Positions 8,020 to 16,779 of a stretch of 34,792 nucleotides of DNA are shown piece by piece. Position numbers and translations under genes: made by a program. Each line of letters starts with the position of its first letter. Positions within the stretch are counted from its first letter, which is position 1. The notes under the pieces are model-generated. The model searched no databases. It was not told the origin of the DNA and saw nothing but the letters and a program-made list of their open reading frames with translations. Source of the DNA: Acidobacteriota bacterium (lineage in GTDB: Bacteria > Acidobacteriota > Terriglobia > Terriglobales > Acidobacteriaceae); assembly GCA_003224855.1 (NCBI GenBank), contig QHZY01000085.1, positions 1 through 34,792 on the forward strand. Direction: 5' to 3'.

Positions 8020-9315
8020 TTACACTGCCGCGGGCTGAGCGACTTCGGACAATGCCGCCACGAAGGTACTTATCGCCCGGTCGATTTGCTGGCGCGTGAT
8101 GATTAGTGGCGGCTGAAAGCGTACGACATTTCCATAGATCCCGCCAACCCCTACCAGAATTCCCTGGCGAAGCAGCGAGTCGCGGATCGCTTCTGCTTCA
8201 GTATTTGCAGGCTTGAGCTTTTCGTCGCGCACCAGTTCAACGCCGATCATTAAACCGAGGCCGCGGATGTCACCGATCAGTGGATTTTCTTTCTGCAGAT
8301 CGCGGAGCTTTGACATCGCATACCCGCCGGTGTCACTGGCACGCTGCGCTAGGTTTTCTCTTTCCATGAATTCGATGTTAGCGAGCGCGGCGGCGCAGGA
8401 AACAGGGTTGCCGCCGAAGGTGGAGAGATGGTCTCCGGGTTTGTAGGCGGCGGCGATTTCCGGGCGCGTAGTGTAGGCGCTGAGCGGGAAGCCGTCAGCG
8501 ATGCCTTTTGCAGTCACCAGAATGTCAGGTTCTACCCCGTAGTGCTCGATCGCGAACATCTTGCCGCAGCGGGCAAATCCAGATTGCACTTCGTCGGCGA
8601 TGAACAGAATGCCGTGCTGGTCGAGGATCTTTTTGACTTCACGAAAATAGTTCCGGGGCGGGACCAGAATGCCACCCTCGCCCATCACCGGTTCAGCGAT
8701 GAAGGCGGCGACGTCGCCGGCGGTGGCGAAGCGTATGACCTCGTCAATTGACTTGGCGCATTGGCGGCCACATTCTTCGGGGTCGTCGGGCCACTGCGAG
8801 CGATACACGTACGGTGCCGGTGCGAATGCGATGCCCGAAGCGTAAGGGCCGCCGCGCTTCTTGCGTCCCTGGTTGCCGGTAATGCTGAGCGCGCCCCAGG
8901 AACGTCCGTGGAAACTGCCGTGCAGAGCAATAAATTCATGTTTGCCGGTGTACAGGCGAGCGAGTTTGAGCGCGCCTTCGATGGCCTCAGCGCCGCCGTT
9001 CCCAAAAAAAGTTTTGGTGAGACCATGCGGGGCAATGTGGGCCAGTTTTTCGGCGAGGTCAGCGACTGGCTGCAGGTGATAGAGATACGACGAGCAGTGG
9101 ACCAGTTTTTCCATCTGCTTTTTGGCAGCGCTGATCACTTCCGGATTGCAATGGCCGGCGTTGACAACAGAAATTCCCGAGAAGCAGTCAAGGTACTCTC
9201 GTCCGTTGACATCCGTGACGGTGCAACCAGAGGCGCGGTCGATGATGATGGGCGCGACCGACTTGAGGAAGCCGGTCATGACGTAGTCTTTGTATTTTTG
9301 GATGGTGTCGGGCAT
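8020..9315 (-). CDS. Class-III (omega-) aminotransferase, 431 aa
   Basis: A fold-type I PLP enzyme of the omega-aminotransferase class. Visible landmarks are GNGGAEAIEGALKLAR (phosphate-binding loop), FHGRSWGALS, AEPVMGEGG, IADEVQSGF (Asp241, pairs with the PLP ring nitrogen) and VTAKGIADG with the Schiff-base Lys270. The sequence style (MPDTIQKYKDYVM at the start, VNAGHCNPEV) is that of alanine-glyoxylate or 4-aminobutyrate-like enzymes that take omega-amino acids. With the semialdehyde dehydrogenase gene just upstream, a beta-alanine:pyruvate (or GABA) transaminase is the best guess. The open frame extends upstream to 9489 but overlaps the preceding gene, so the ATG at 9315 is used. It is the last gene of a six-gene operon. 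Confidence 0.9.
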   Translation of the reverse strand: MPDTIQKYKDYVMTGFLKSVAPIIIDRASGCTVTDVNGREYLDCFSGISVVNAGHCNPEVISAAKKQMEKLVHCSSYLYHLQPVADLAEKLAHIAPHGLTKTFFGNGGAEAIEGALKLARLYTGKHEFIALHGSFHGRSWGALSITGNQGRKKRGGPYASGIAFAPAPYVYRSQWPDDPEECGRQCAKSIDEVIRFATAGDVAAFIAEPVMGEGGILVPPRNYFREVKKILDQHGILFIADEVQSGFARCGKMFAIEHYGVEPDILVTAKGIADGFPLSAYTTRPEIAAAYKPGDHLSTFGGNPVSCAAALANIEFMERENLAQRASDTGGYAMSKLRDLQKENPLIGDIRGLGLMIGVELVRDEKLKPANTEAEAIRDSLLRQGILVGVGGIYGNVVRFQPPLIITRQQIDRAISTFVAALSEVAQPAAV

Positions 9316-9367
9316 CGCTAACCTCGAAGACGTAACCACAAAGGGCACAAAGTACACCAATGAAGGC

Positions 9368-10858
9368 CTAAAACTTGCGTGAGTGTTCTTTTGCCCAGCG
9401 TTCGACCACAACTTTCTTTTCCGTAAAGAATTCCACGGCATCGCGGCCCTGGCCGTGCATGATCCCGAAAAAGCTGTCTTTCCATCCACTGAACGGGAAA
9501 TAGGCCATGGGCGCGGCTACGCCGATGTTTATGCCGATATTGCCGGCAGGCGCTTCGTAACGGAAGCGGCGAGCCGCAGCGCCGCTGGAAGTGAAAAGCG
9601 AAGCCTGATTTCCATAGGTGCTGCGCTCCAGGAATCGCAGGCCTTCGTCCAGATCGTCCGCGTGGACTAGGCTGAGCACGGGGCCGAAAATTTCGGTGTC
9701 GGCGAGTTCGCTGCTGGCGGGGACATCATCCAGAATCGTGGGCTTAACGAAGTTGCCGCTTTCATGTTTCGGCACCCGCGCGTTGCGCCCATCGAGCAGA
9801 ACTTTTGCTCCCTGGCGCTCACCGGCGGCGATCAATGATTCCACACGCGACTTGCTCTGGGGCGTGATCACCGGACCCATCTGAACGCCCTCCTCCAGGC
9901 CGTTGCCGACTTTGAGCCTGGAAGCAGCTTCGGCGATGGAATCACGGAAAGTTTTTTGGGCTTCGCCCACAGTCACGGCAACAGAAACCGCCAGGCAGCG
10001 CTGGCCGGCACATCCGAAAGCGCTGTCACTGATGATCTGCGTCGCCATTGACATGTCGGCATCGGGCAGCACGATCACGTGGTTCTTCGCGCCTCCCTGC
10101 GCCTGGCAGCGCTTGCCATTGGCGCCGGAGCGAGCGTAGATGTATTTCGCAACCGGAGTAGATCCAACGAAGCTGATGGCGCGGACCTTGGGGTGCTCGA
10201 GCAGGGCATCTACGGCTGCTTTACCGCCGTTTACAAGGTTCACCACCCCTTTGGGCAAGCCAGCTTGTTGCAATAGCTCGTAGATATAGCGCATGGTGAG
10301 CGGCACGCGCTCGGAAGGCTTGATGACGAAGGTATTCCCACAGGCGATGGCATAAGGCAGAAACCAGAAAGCGATCATCCCCGGGAAATTGAACGGCACG
10401 ATGGCAGCCACCACGCCAAGTGGCTGGCGGATCATCATTTCATCAATGCCGCGGGCGACGTCTTCCAGGTTGTAACCCTGCATCATCATGGGAATGCCGC
10501 AGGCGACTTCGACATTTTCGATGGCCCGGCGCATCTCCGCCTTGGCTTCGGTAAAAGTCTTGCCGTTCTCGGTGGTGATCAGACGGGAGATTTCGTCGAG
10601 GTGCTCTTCCAGCAGGTACTTCAGCTTAAAGAGCGGCTGAATGCGATCTTCCGCCGGAGTGCGGCGCCATTCCGGAAACGCGGCCGCGGCAGCTTCAACC
10701 GCGGCAGCAACTTCCGAAGCGTCAGATAATGGAGTGCGGGCAATTGGCTCGCCGGTAGCAGGGTTGATGACATCCAGCCATTCGGTGGCCGAAGAATCTC
10801 TCCAGTCGCCATTGATGAAATTAGAAAGCTTTGTGACAGGAGGCGCAGCTACACTCAT
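9368..10858 (-). CDS. mmsA: CoA-acylating (methyl)malonate-semialdehyde dehydrogenase, 496 aa
   Basis: An aldehyde dehydrogenase superfamily member that oxidises methylmalonate or malonate semialdehyde and releases CO2 to give propionyl-CoA or acetyl-CoA. Diagnostic features: [16 protein letters not shown], the nucleophile Cys288 in [12 protein letters not shown], a QGGAKNH segment where ordinary aldehyde dehydrogenases carry the general-base Glu (its absence is normal in this CoA-dependent family), and the end [12 protein letters not shown]. In valine or myo-inositol breakdown it handles methylmalonate semialdehyde; here, between two omega-transaminases, malonate semialdehyde from beta-alanine is equally plausible. 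It is separated by 12 bases from gabT upstream and 52 bases from the next aminotransferase. Confidence 0.93.
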   Translation of the reverse strand: MSVAAPPVTKLSNFINGDWRDSSATEWLDVINPATGEPIARTPLSDASEVAAAVEAAAAAFPEWRRTPAEDRIQPLFKLKYLLEEHLDEISRLITTENGKTFTEAKAEMRRAIENVEVACGIPMMMQGYNLEDVARGIDEMMIRQPLGVVAAIVPFNFPGMIAFWFLPYAIACGNTFVIKPSERVPLTMRYIYELLQQAGLPKGVVNLVNGGKAAVDALLEHPKVRAISFVGSTPVAKYIYARSGANGKRCQAQGGAKNHVIVLPDADMSMATQIISDSAFGCAGQRCLAVSVAVTVGEAQKTFRDSIAEAASRLKVGNGLEEGVQMGPVITPQSKSRVESLIAAGERQGAKVLLDGRNARVPKHESGNFVKPTILDDVPASSELADTEIFGPVLSLVHADDLDEGLRFLERSTYGNQASLFTSSGAAARRFRYEAPAGNIGINIGVAAPMAYFPFSGWKDSFFGIMHGQGRDAVEFFTEKKVVVERWAKEHSRKF

Positions 10859-10870
10859 AAATTCTCCGTT

Positions 10871-12232
10871 CTAAACCGGCTGGGCGATCGCAGTTTTCTG
10901 CTCCGCTACCGATGCAAAGGCAGCTTCGAGCACATCGAGCGCCTCATCCATCTGTGCATCCGTGATGACCAGCGGCATCAGCAGCCGGATTACGTTTCCA
11001 TATGTGCCTGCCGTGATCAGGACCAGCCCGTGCTCATAACAATATTGTGACACTAATCTGGTTTCCTCGTCGGCCGGCTCGCGCAAGCCGCGTGACCGGA
11101 CAAGTTCCAGAGCCTGCATAGCGCCAAGTCCGCGAACTTCGCCGATCAGGTCCCAACGAGCTTGCCATCCCTCAGAGCGCTTGCGGAAGCGCTGACCAAG
11201 AATATTGGCGCGAGCGGAAAGATCCTGTTCCTCAATGGTGTCGAGAACGGCCAGGGCAGCCTCGCACGCAGCGGGATTGCCGCCGAAAGTGCCGCCTATG
11301 CCACCGTAGCCGGGAGCATCCATCACTTCAGCCCGGCCGGTCACTGCTGCCAGGGGCAATCCGCCACTCAAAGACTTGGCGGTTACGATCAGGTCGGGTT
11401 CCACTCCAAGGCGCTCACTGGCGAAGAGCGCGCCCGTCCGGGAGAAGCCGGTCTGCACTTCGTCAGCAATCAAAAGAATGCCGTACTTGCGGCAAATCTG
11501 CTTGAGAATTGGAAAGAACTCAGCTGGCGGCGTGATGAATCCGCCTTCGCCCATAATCGGCTCGGCTATCACAGCCGCCACTGATTCGGCGGCGACCACG
11601 CGCTTGAACGTATCCTCAATATGGCGTGCGCAGTGCAACTCGCATGACGGATAGCTTAAAGAATAGGAGCAGCGGTAGCAGTAGCCGAACGGAACGCGGT
11701 AGACATCGCCAGGGAAAGGCTCGAAGCCAGCTTTATAGGGATGAGTCTTGCTGGTCACGGACATTGCCATGTAGGTCCGGCCGTGGAATGCGTCTTCAAA
11801 TGCCAGGATGGCGGGTCGGCGAGTGTAGCAGCGCGCGATCTTGATGGCGTTTTCGATCGCCTCCGCCCCGGAGTTTACGAACAGTGTTTTCTTGGGAAAC
11901 TTGCCGGGAGTGAGCTGATTGAGGCGTTCGGCGAGCTTCACGTACCCCTCATAGGAGAGGACGTTGAAGCTGGTGTGCAGGAAGCGATCGAGCTGGCGGC
12001 GGATAGCCTCGATCACCTTGGGCGCGCGATGGCCCGTGTTCAGGCAACCGATACCCCCTGCGAAGTCAATCAGATGATTGCCGTCAACATCTTCGATGAG
12101 CGCCCCCTCGGCGCGGGAAATGAAGATTGGCGTCGCATGATAAAGGCCCCGCGGCGTGGCAACTTCGGCGCGCTGCATCAGCTGTTGCGAGCGCGGCCCG
12201 GGAATCGGTGTGCGCAGGTGGATGGATGGCAT
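10871..12232 (-). CDS. gabT: 4-aminobutyrate aminotransferase-like, class III, 453 aa
   Basis: This PLP transaminase is expected to turn GABA plus 2-oxoglutarate into succinate semialdehyde plus glutamate. Landmarks: VNSGAEAIENAIKIAR, AFEDAFHGRTYMAMSVTSK, AEPIMGEGGF, IADEVQTGF (Asp257) and VTAKSLSGG with the Schiff-base Lys286, then GTFGGNPAACEAAL. Full length for the family. A notable feature is a cysteine quartet in YCYRCSYSLSYPSCELHC (Cys185, 188, 197, 201) in the substrate-domain loop, which I recall from a subset of GabT enzymes. Substrates such as beta-alanine or 5-aminovalerate remain possible. The ATG at 12232 fits the usual N-terminus. It is the fourth gene of the operon. Confidence 0.9.
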   Translation of the reverse strand: MPSIHLRTPIPGPRSQQLMQRAEVATPRGLYHATPIFISRAEGALIEDVDGNHLIDFAGGIGCLNTGHRAPKVIEAIRRQLDRFLHTSFNVLSYEGYVKLAERLNQLTPGKFPKKTLFVNSGAEAIENAIKIARCYTRRPAILAFEDAFHGRTYMAMSVTSKTHPYKAGFEPFPGDVYRVPFGYCYRCSYSLSYPSCELHCARHIEDTFKRVVAAESVAAVIAEPIMGEGGFITPPAEFFPILKQICRKYGILLIADEVQTGFSRTGALFASERLGVEPDLIVTAKSLSGGLPLAAVTGRAEVMDAPGYGGIGGTFGGNPAACEAALAVLDTIEEQDLSARANILGQRFRKRSEGWQARWDLIGEVRGLGAMQALELVRSRGLREPADEETRLVSQYCYEHGLVLITAGTYGNVIRLLMPLVITDAQMDEALDVLEAAFASVAEQKTAIAQPV

Positions 12233-12281
12233 AGCGTCCTAATAAATCAGTTCTAAGTTCTTCCCTTCTCGCGTCCTCAGT

Positions 12282-13763
12282 TCAGTACCAGCCGATGGGT
12301 GCTTCGTTCAGGTTGATGTGTACCTGCTTGGTTTCGAGGTACTCTTCGATGCCCCAGGGCCCGAGCTCACGGCCGAATCCGGATTGCTTGTAGCCGCCCC
12401 AGGGGGCTTCCACGTAAGTCGGCTGCATGTGATTCACCCACACGATCCCCGCCCGCAACTGCTTCACAGCCCGAAAGGCTTTGAAGATGTCGCGTGTCCA
12501 AACCGCGGCCGCCAGGCCATAGGGTGAGTCGTTGGCGATCCTCACTGCATCTTTTTCGTCATCGAATGGGATCACGGCCGCAACTGGGCCGAAGATTTCC
12601 TCGCGCGCAATGCGAGCGGAATTATCGACGTCGTAAAAAATTGTCGGTTCGACGTAGAATCCTTTTTCGAAGGCCTCAGCGCGGCCTCCCCCGAAGGCGA
12701 GCTTGGCTTCTTTCTTGCCCAGATCCTGGTACTCGCGAACGCGTTCGTACTGTTCTTTGCTGACCAGCGGACCCATCTTTGTTTCGCGATCCAATGGCGG
12801 GCCAAGCTTAATCTTTCTGGCCTTCTCCGCCATGGCGTCAATAAACTTCTTATAAATCGGCTTCTGCACCAGGATTCGGCTGCCGGCAGAGCAGACTTCG
12901 CCCTGGTTGATAAAAACCCCGAACAGTGCGCCATCTATGGCGGATTCAAAATCGGCATCAGCAAAGAAGATGTTGGGAGATTTTCCGCCTAACTCAAGCG
13001 TGACACGCTTTACCGTGTCTGCTGCCTGCTTCACGATGATTTTCCCGACCGTTGCCGAACCGGTAAATGCAATCTTGTTCACGTCAGGGTGCTTGACGAG
13101 CGGAGCGCCGCAGCTCTCGCCAAAGCCGGTGATAATATTGACTACTCCGGGCGGAATACCTACGTCACTGAGCCAGTTCGCCATTTCGAGCGCGGTGAGC
13201 GGGGTCTGCTCGGCCGGTTTCAGGATGCAGGTGCATCCGGCAGCAAGCGCGGGCGCCAGCTTCCACGCGGCCATCAGCAGGGGATAGTTCCACGGAATAA
13301 TCTGTCCGGCAACGCCGACCGGTTCTTTCAGAGAGAGGCTGAGGGCGTTGTCGGGAACGGGATTAACGTAACCCAGAATCTTGGTGGCCAGACCGCCGTA
13401 GTATTCGAAGCAGGTAGCCACGTCGGCGATGTCGAATTCGGCCTCGACAATCGGCTTGCCGCAATTGCGTGCTTCCAGTTCGGCGAGCATGGCGGCATTG
13501 GCGCGTATTTTCTCGGCCAGACGCAACAACACGCGCCCCCGCTCCTGGGCGGTGGTGCAGGACCATGGGCCTTGGTCAAAAGCGGCGCGGGCTGCGCCAA
13601 CCGCGCGGTTCACGTCATCTGCATTGGCGTCGGGAACCTGCGCAATGATTTCTTCGGTGGCGGGATCGTAGACCGGGAAAGTCTTCCCGGACGCGCTCTC
13701 GACCCACTCGCCATTAACGTACAGCTGGTAAGCTTTGACTTCAGTTTGTACTCCAGCGGGCAT
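12282..13763 (-). CDS. NAD(P)+-dependent aldehyde dehydrogenase, betaine-aldehyde/aminoaldehyde type, 493 aa
   Basis: A canonical aldehyde dehydrogenase. It has the oxyanion Asn159 in IIPWNYPLLMAAWK, the coenzyme motif FTGSATVG, the general base Glu257 in LELGGKSPNIFF, nucleophile Cys291 in FINQGEVCSAGSR, EEIFGPV, and an end matching the BetB/KauB/PuuC group (PWGGYKQSGFGRELG, EEYLETKQVHINL). Enzymes of this group often oxidise betaine aldehyde or gamma-aminobutyraldehyde and other omega-aminoaldehydes; in this operon the step 4-aminobutanal to GABA would link polyamine deamination to the adjacent gabT. Substrate choice cannot be read from sequence. It lies 15 bases after the APC permease gene and has a ribosome-binding site (AGGAGGT) close before its ATG. 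Confidence 0.9.
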   Translation of the reverse strand: MPAGVQTEVKAYQLYVNGEWVESASGKTFPVYDPATEEIIAQVPDANADDVNRAVGAARAAFDQGPWSCTTAQERGRVLLRLAEKIRANAAMLAELEARNCGKPIVEAEFDIADVATCFEYYGGLATKILGYVNPVPDNALSLSLKEPVGVAGQIIPWNYPLLMAAWKLAPALAAGCTCILKPAEQTPLTALEMANWLSDVGIPPGVVNIITGFGESCGAPLVKHPDVNKIAFTGSATVGKIIVKQAADTVKRVTLELGGKSPNIFFADADFESAIDGALFGVFINQGEVCSAGSRILVQKPIYKKFIDAMAEKARKIKLGPPLDRETKMGPLVSKEQYERVREYQDLGKKEAKLAFGGGRAEAFEKGFYVEPTIFYDVDNSARIAREEIFGPVAAVIPFDDEKDAVRIANDSPYGLAAAVWTRDIFKAFRAVKQLRAGIVWVNHMQPTYVEAPWGGYKQSGFGRELGPWGIEEYLETKQVHINLNEAPIGWY

Positions 13764-13778
13764 AAGGACCTCCTGCGA

Positions 13779-15215
13779 TTAAATGCCCTTGGTCACGACA
13801 GAGCTCTTCGCGAAATCTGTCGCGGGCGTTTTCAACCTGCTGTAACCGTAAAAGAAGAACACCGCCAGTGCGATGAAGCCTAGAGTGATGCCAAACATGC
13901 TGAACTCATATCTCCAAAGTGAGGTGATCTGCTTCGCCGGGAAGAAGGCGACGATGATGGCGAGCACAGTAGTAACCAGCCCGGCGGTGCCGGCGAACAT
14001 GAGTGTGCTGCGCCCGTACCGGGCATTTTCAGTTGAGCCGCGTAACGCGAATTTCACCAGTGCGGCAAAAACGTACAGAAAGGGAATCAGCTGCAAAACC
14101 ACGGCAGCGGAGAGCATCTTCTGGAACGCCTCCTGCACGCCCCCAGAAAGGGTGAAGTTAAGCACGATCAGCAGAAGGGAAACCAGGCCTTGCACGATAA
14201 GCGCGACATGGGGGGTTGCATATCGCGGATGCACCTTTCCCATCGCGCTCGGCATGTAGCAGTCCAGTCCCGCGACGAATGGAATCCGTGCCGAGCCGCC
14301 CATCCAGGCGGACCCGATGCCGGCGATAGATAAGCTGAGCATGACCGCGAAAGGACCGATGATCCACGCAACCCCGACGCGAGCTGCCATCTGGCTCACG
14401 CCCTGTACGATGCCCTGCAGCACGCTGATCTCATTCTTTGAAATCGCAACCAACAGAGTAAGGGTTGCGCCGATATATAGCGCCCCGGAGAGAACACCAC
14501 CCCAGGCCACCGAGACGGGTAGGTCTTTCTGTGGATCACGGATTTCATCGCCCATCACCGATGCGAGTTCGAGCCCTACCAGCCCAAAGCAGATAACGCC
14601 GAAAGAGTTCAGGACAAATTTCGGGTCGCTGGGGATGCGGAATTCCGACCATGTCACAGGCGTTCCGAAGCGCGACCAGACGGTGATTCCCAGCAGGATC
14701 AGCACCGCGGCGGCGACGAACGTCCCGATCCCCCCGATATTGTTCATCCACTTCCCCACCCCCAGGCCGACGATGTTAAGCACGGTAAGGAATGCCAGCA
14801 GTGCGATAGAAGCGAACATCGCAAAGTTTTTGCTGTCGGCCAGGGCGGCATGGTTTGGACCGAGCGCAAATACCGAGACTCCGACGAAGTAAAGCATGAC
14901 CGTCGGCACGTACAGCATGTTGTTGGTCCAGTAGCACCAGCCGGAGAGGAAGCCGTGAAAGTCGCCGAACACTTCTTTTGCCCACAGATAAACACCGCCC
15001 TCTCCCGGATAGCGGTGCGCCAGTTCGATGACCGCGATACCTTGAGGCCAAAAGAACAGGACCAGGGCGATCAGCCAAAGCCAGACTGTGACCCCGCCGT
15101 TGGCCGCGATGGAAGGAACTACATTCAGATTGAAGACTGCAACCACAAAAAGTAGAACCAGATCGAAGCGTCCGAGGACACGCTTGAGGTGAGGCGAGTT
15201 GGAGCTGGTGGACAC
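13779..15215 (-). CDS. APC-family amino acid/amine permease, about 478 aa
   Basis: A twelve-segment APC-superfamily transporter. The first helix reads FDLVLLFVVAVFNLNVVPSI, followed by ELAHRYPGEGGVYLWAKEVFGDFHGFLSGW, the conserved stretch before and in helix 3, and GLVGLELASVMGDEIRDPQKDLP, the helix 6 signature of the family. It probably imports an amino acid or amine that the flanking enzymes degrade, by proton symport or exchange. The start is uncertain: GTG 15215 begins a normal short cytoplasmic N-terminus (STSSNSPHLKRVLGRF), while an ATG at 15275 lies inside an 11-base tandem duplication and would add 20 atypical residues; neither has a good ribosome-binding site. Second gene of the operon, 15 bases before the aldehyde dehydrogenase. 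Confidence 0.88.
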   Translation of the reverse strand: MSTSSNSPHLKRVLGRFDLVLLFVVAVFNLNVVPSIAANGGVTVWLWLIALVLFFWPQGIAVIELAHRYPGEGGVYLWAKEVFGDFHGFLSGWCYWTNNMLYVPTVMLYFVGVSVFALGPNHAALADSKNFAMFASIALLAFLTVLNIVGLGVGKWMNNIGGIGTFVAAAVLILLGITVWSRFGTPVTWSEFRIPSDPKFVLNSFGVICFGLVGLELASVMGDEIRDPQKDLPVSVAWGGVLSGALYIGATLTLLVAISKNEISVLQGIVQGVSQMAARVGVAWIIGPFAVMLSLSIAGIGSAWMGGSARIPFVAGLDCYMPSAMGKVHPRYATPHVALIVQGLVSLLLIVLNFTLSGGVQEAFQKMLSAAVVLQLIPFLYVFAALVKFALRGSTENARYGRSTLMFAGTAGLVTTVLAIIVAFFPAKQITSLWRYEFSMFGITLGFIALAVFFFYGYSRLKTPATDFAKSSVVTKGI

Positions 15216-15259
15216 GGATTCGTAAAGCAGATTCCCTGGGGCAGAAGCCCACGCGGAAT

Positions 15260-15281
15260 GACATACCGATGACATACCGAT
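15260..15281. repeat. 11-bp perfect tandem duplication
   Basis: GACATACCGAT occurs twice head to tail (15260-15270, 15271-15281) between the aminotransferase stop and the permease start. On the minus strand it creates repeated ATG-like starts, which makes gene-finder starts at 15275 suspicious. Confidence 0.85.
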
Positions 15282-15283
15282 GA

Positions 15284-15303
15284 GCCGGGCATGAGTGCCC
15301 GGC
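15284..15303. repeat. Short GC-rich palindrome (8-bp arms, 4-nt loop)
   Basis: GCCGGGCA and TGCCCGGC are perfect reverse complements around the loop TGAG. It lies in the gap between the HemL-like aminotransferase and the permease and has no T-run after it on either strand, so it does not look like a simple terminator. The core resembles the hairpins at 16750-16771 and 31504-31518. Confidence 0.75.
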
Positions 15304-15320
15304 CCACGCGAGCAAACAAC

Positions 15321-16694
15321 TTAGTGCGCTGCGACTGCGCCCATGCGCTCCTGCTGTGCCACAGCCAGCGATCCGGCAATGTCTTCGAACGCGCTCAGGT
15401 GCAGTTTGATATCGGCCTCGGTGTGTTGAACAGAGATGGTCCACTGCTCATCCCACCAGTACGGCTGCGGCATAACTCCACGGTTCACCATGCCAAACCA
15501 GTAGTGCCGCCACAAGTCGATATCGATCGCTTCCCAGTCGCGATAATTGCGGATTTCTTTCGCGTAGAACATGAGTGCGCCATTTGCGCCGGCGACCGCG
15601 ATATAGCCCTGAATCCCAGCCTTGGCCAGCGTCTTGCGATAGCCATCCACCAGCTGCTTACTCAATTTTTCTACGTGCGCATAATTGTCGCGTGTGAGCA
15701 CCTCGCGGAAAGTTGCCAGGCCGGCGGCCATTGACACCGGATTGGTGTTGTAGGTTCCGCCGTGGAAGACCTTGTGCTGGGAGATAAGATCCATCACGGA
15801 TTTGTGAGTGCCGAACGCGGCCAGCGGCAGTCCTCCGCCAATCGATTTTGCCAGGCAGATGAAATCGGGAGTGACGCCGAAATATTCTGATGCGCCACCA
15901 TAGCCGAGTTTAGCGCCGGTTTTGACTTCATCGAAAATCAGCAGCGCGCCTTCCCGGGTGGCGATCTCACGCAGACCTTTCAGGAAACCCGGCTGCGGCA
16001 GGCACAGGCCGACATTCATCATGATCGGCTCAAGAATGATGCCGGCGATCTGTCCCGCATTCTCCTTGAAGCGGCGCTCTACGCTTCCCAGATCGTTGAA
16101 AGTCGCAACCACTACGTTGGACAGCGAGGCTTTAGGAACACCCAGTCCCCCGGAAACCGAAGTGGGAGCATTAATGTCGCCATAGTCGGGCGCGTGCGGC
16201 TTCACGCTGACCAGCGCAGTGTCGTGCAGTCCGTGATATCCGCCTTCGAACTTCAGAATTTTGTCGCGCCCGGTTGCGGCTCGTGCCAGGCGGCAGGCGT
16301 GCATGGTGGCTTCGGTGCCGCTGTTTCCAAAGCGGCACATCTCGACCGGGAACCGGTTGCAGATTTCTTCCGCCAGCTCCCATTCCATGTCATGCGGCAT
16401 GCCGAACATGGTCCCGGTGCTCAGGCGTTTCTCGACCGCCTTCATTACTGCGGGATGGCAGTGCCCGGCCATAAGCGCGCCGAAGCAAAGATTATGGTCA
16501 ACGTATTCGTTGCCGTCGAGGTCGCGGAAACGCCCGCCCTGACCGTCTTTGACGAAAATCGGATAGGGATCATAAGCGCGATAGTTGCTTGCCACGCCGA
16601 GCGGGATTCGCTTCAGGTTCTTCTTATGTGCTTCGGCGGACTTGGGTGTGCGGCGCTCGAATGTGTCGAGCTCCTTCTGCAGTGCGGGATACAT
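15321..16694 (-). CDS. Class-III aminotransferase, glutamate-1-semialdehyde aminomutase-like, 457 aa
   Basis: This PLP enzyme has the HemL-like version of the class-III signatures: NSGTEATMHACRLARAATGRDKILKFEGGYHG, EPIMMNVG, IFDEVKTG (Asp255) and CLAKSIGGGLPLAAFG with the Schiff-base Lys283. Despite the resemblance, it is longer than a typical HemL and differs in the C-terminal part, and it opens a catabolic operon rather than sitting with tetrapyrrole genes. An aminotransferase acting on an amine or amino acid of the island is therefore more likely than haem synthesis. The ATG at 16694 is preceded by GGAG seven bases upstream. The first gene of the operon, it starts 85 bases after the TonB-receptor stop, with a strong hairpin in between. 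Confidence 0.87.
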   Translation of the reverse strand: MYPALQKELDTFERRTPKSAEAHKKNLKRIPLGVASNYRAYDPYPIFVKDGQGGRFRDLDGNEYVDHNLCFGALMAGHCHPAVMKAVEKRLSTGTMFGMPHDMEWELAEEICNRFPVEMCRFGNSGTEATMHACRLARAATGRDKILKFEGGYHGLHDTALVSVKPHAPDYGDINAPTSVSGGLGVPKASLSNVVVATFNDLGSVERRFKENAGQIAGIILEPIMMNVGLCLPQPGFLKGLREIATREGALLIFDEVKTGAKLGYGGASEYFGVTPDFICLAKSIGGGLPLAAFGTHKSVMDLISQHKVFHGGTYNTNPVSMAAGLATFREVLTRDNYAHVEKLSKQLVDGYRKTLAKAGIQGYIAVAGANGALMFYAKEIRNYRDWEAIDIDLWRHYWFGMVNRGVMPQPYWWDEQWTISVQHTEADIKLHLSAFEDIAGSLAVAQQERMGAVAAH

Positions 16695-16749
16695 CGGAAT
16701 CTCCGAAGATGCTCAAGCCGCACGTCTGATGCGAGCGGCCATTAGAATG

Positions 16750-16771
16750 CCCGGGCGGAGGACCGCCCGGG
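16750..16771. promoter_or_regulatory. Strong 9-bp hairpin between TonB receptor and catabolic operon
   Basis: CCCGGGCGG (16750-16758) and CCGCCCGGG (16763-16771) pair perfectly over the loop AGGA. On the minus strand the hairpin follows the receptor stop codon by eight bases and is preceded by a run of T, not followed by one, so it is not a textbook terminator. It may protect the receptor mRNA 3' end or lower read-through into the aminotransferase gene. Confidence 0.75.
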
Positions 16772-16779
16772 GAAAAAAC

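Noticed and set aside
11741-12256. 171-codon plus-strand frame over gabT
   Set aside because: Shadow of gabT, with no recognisable domain.
13089-13883. 264-codon plus-strand frame over the aldehyde dehydrogenase gene
   Set aside because: It is the mirror of a complete dehydrogenase with catalytic residues visible on the minus strand; no ribosome-binding site or family motif.
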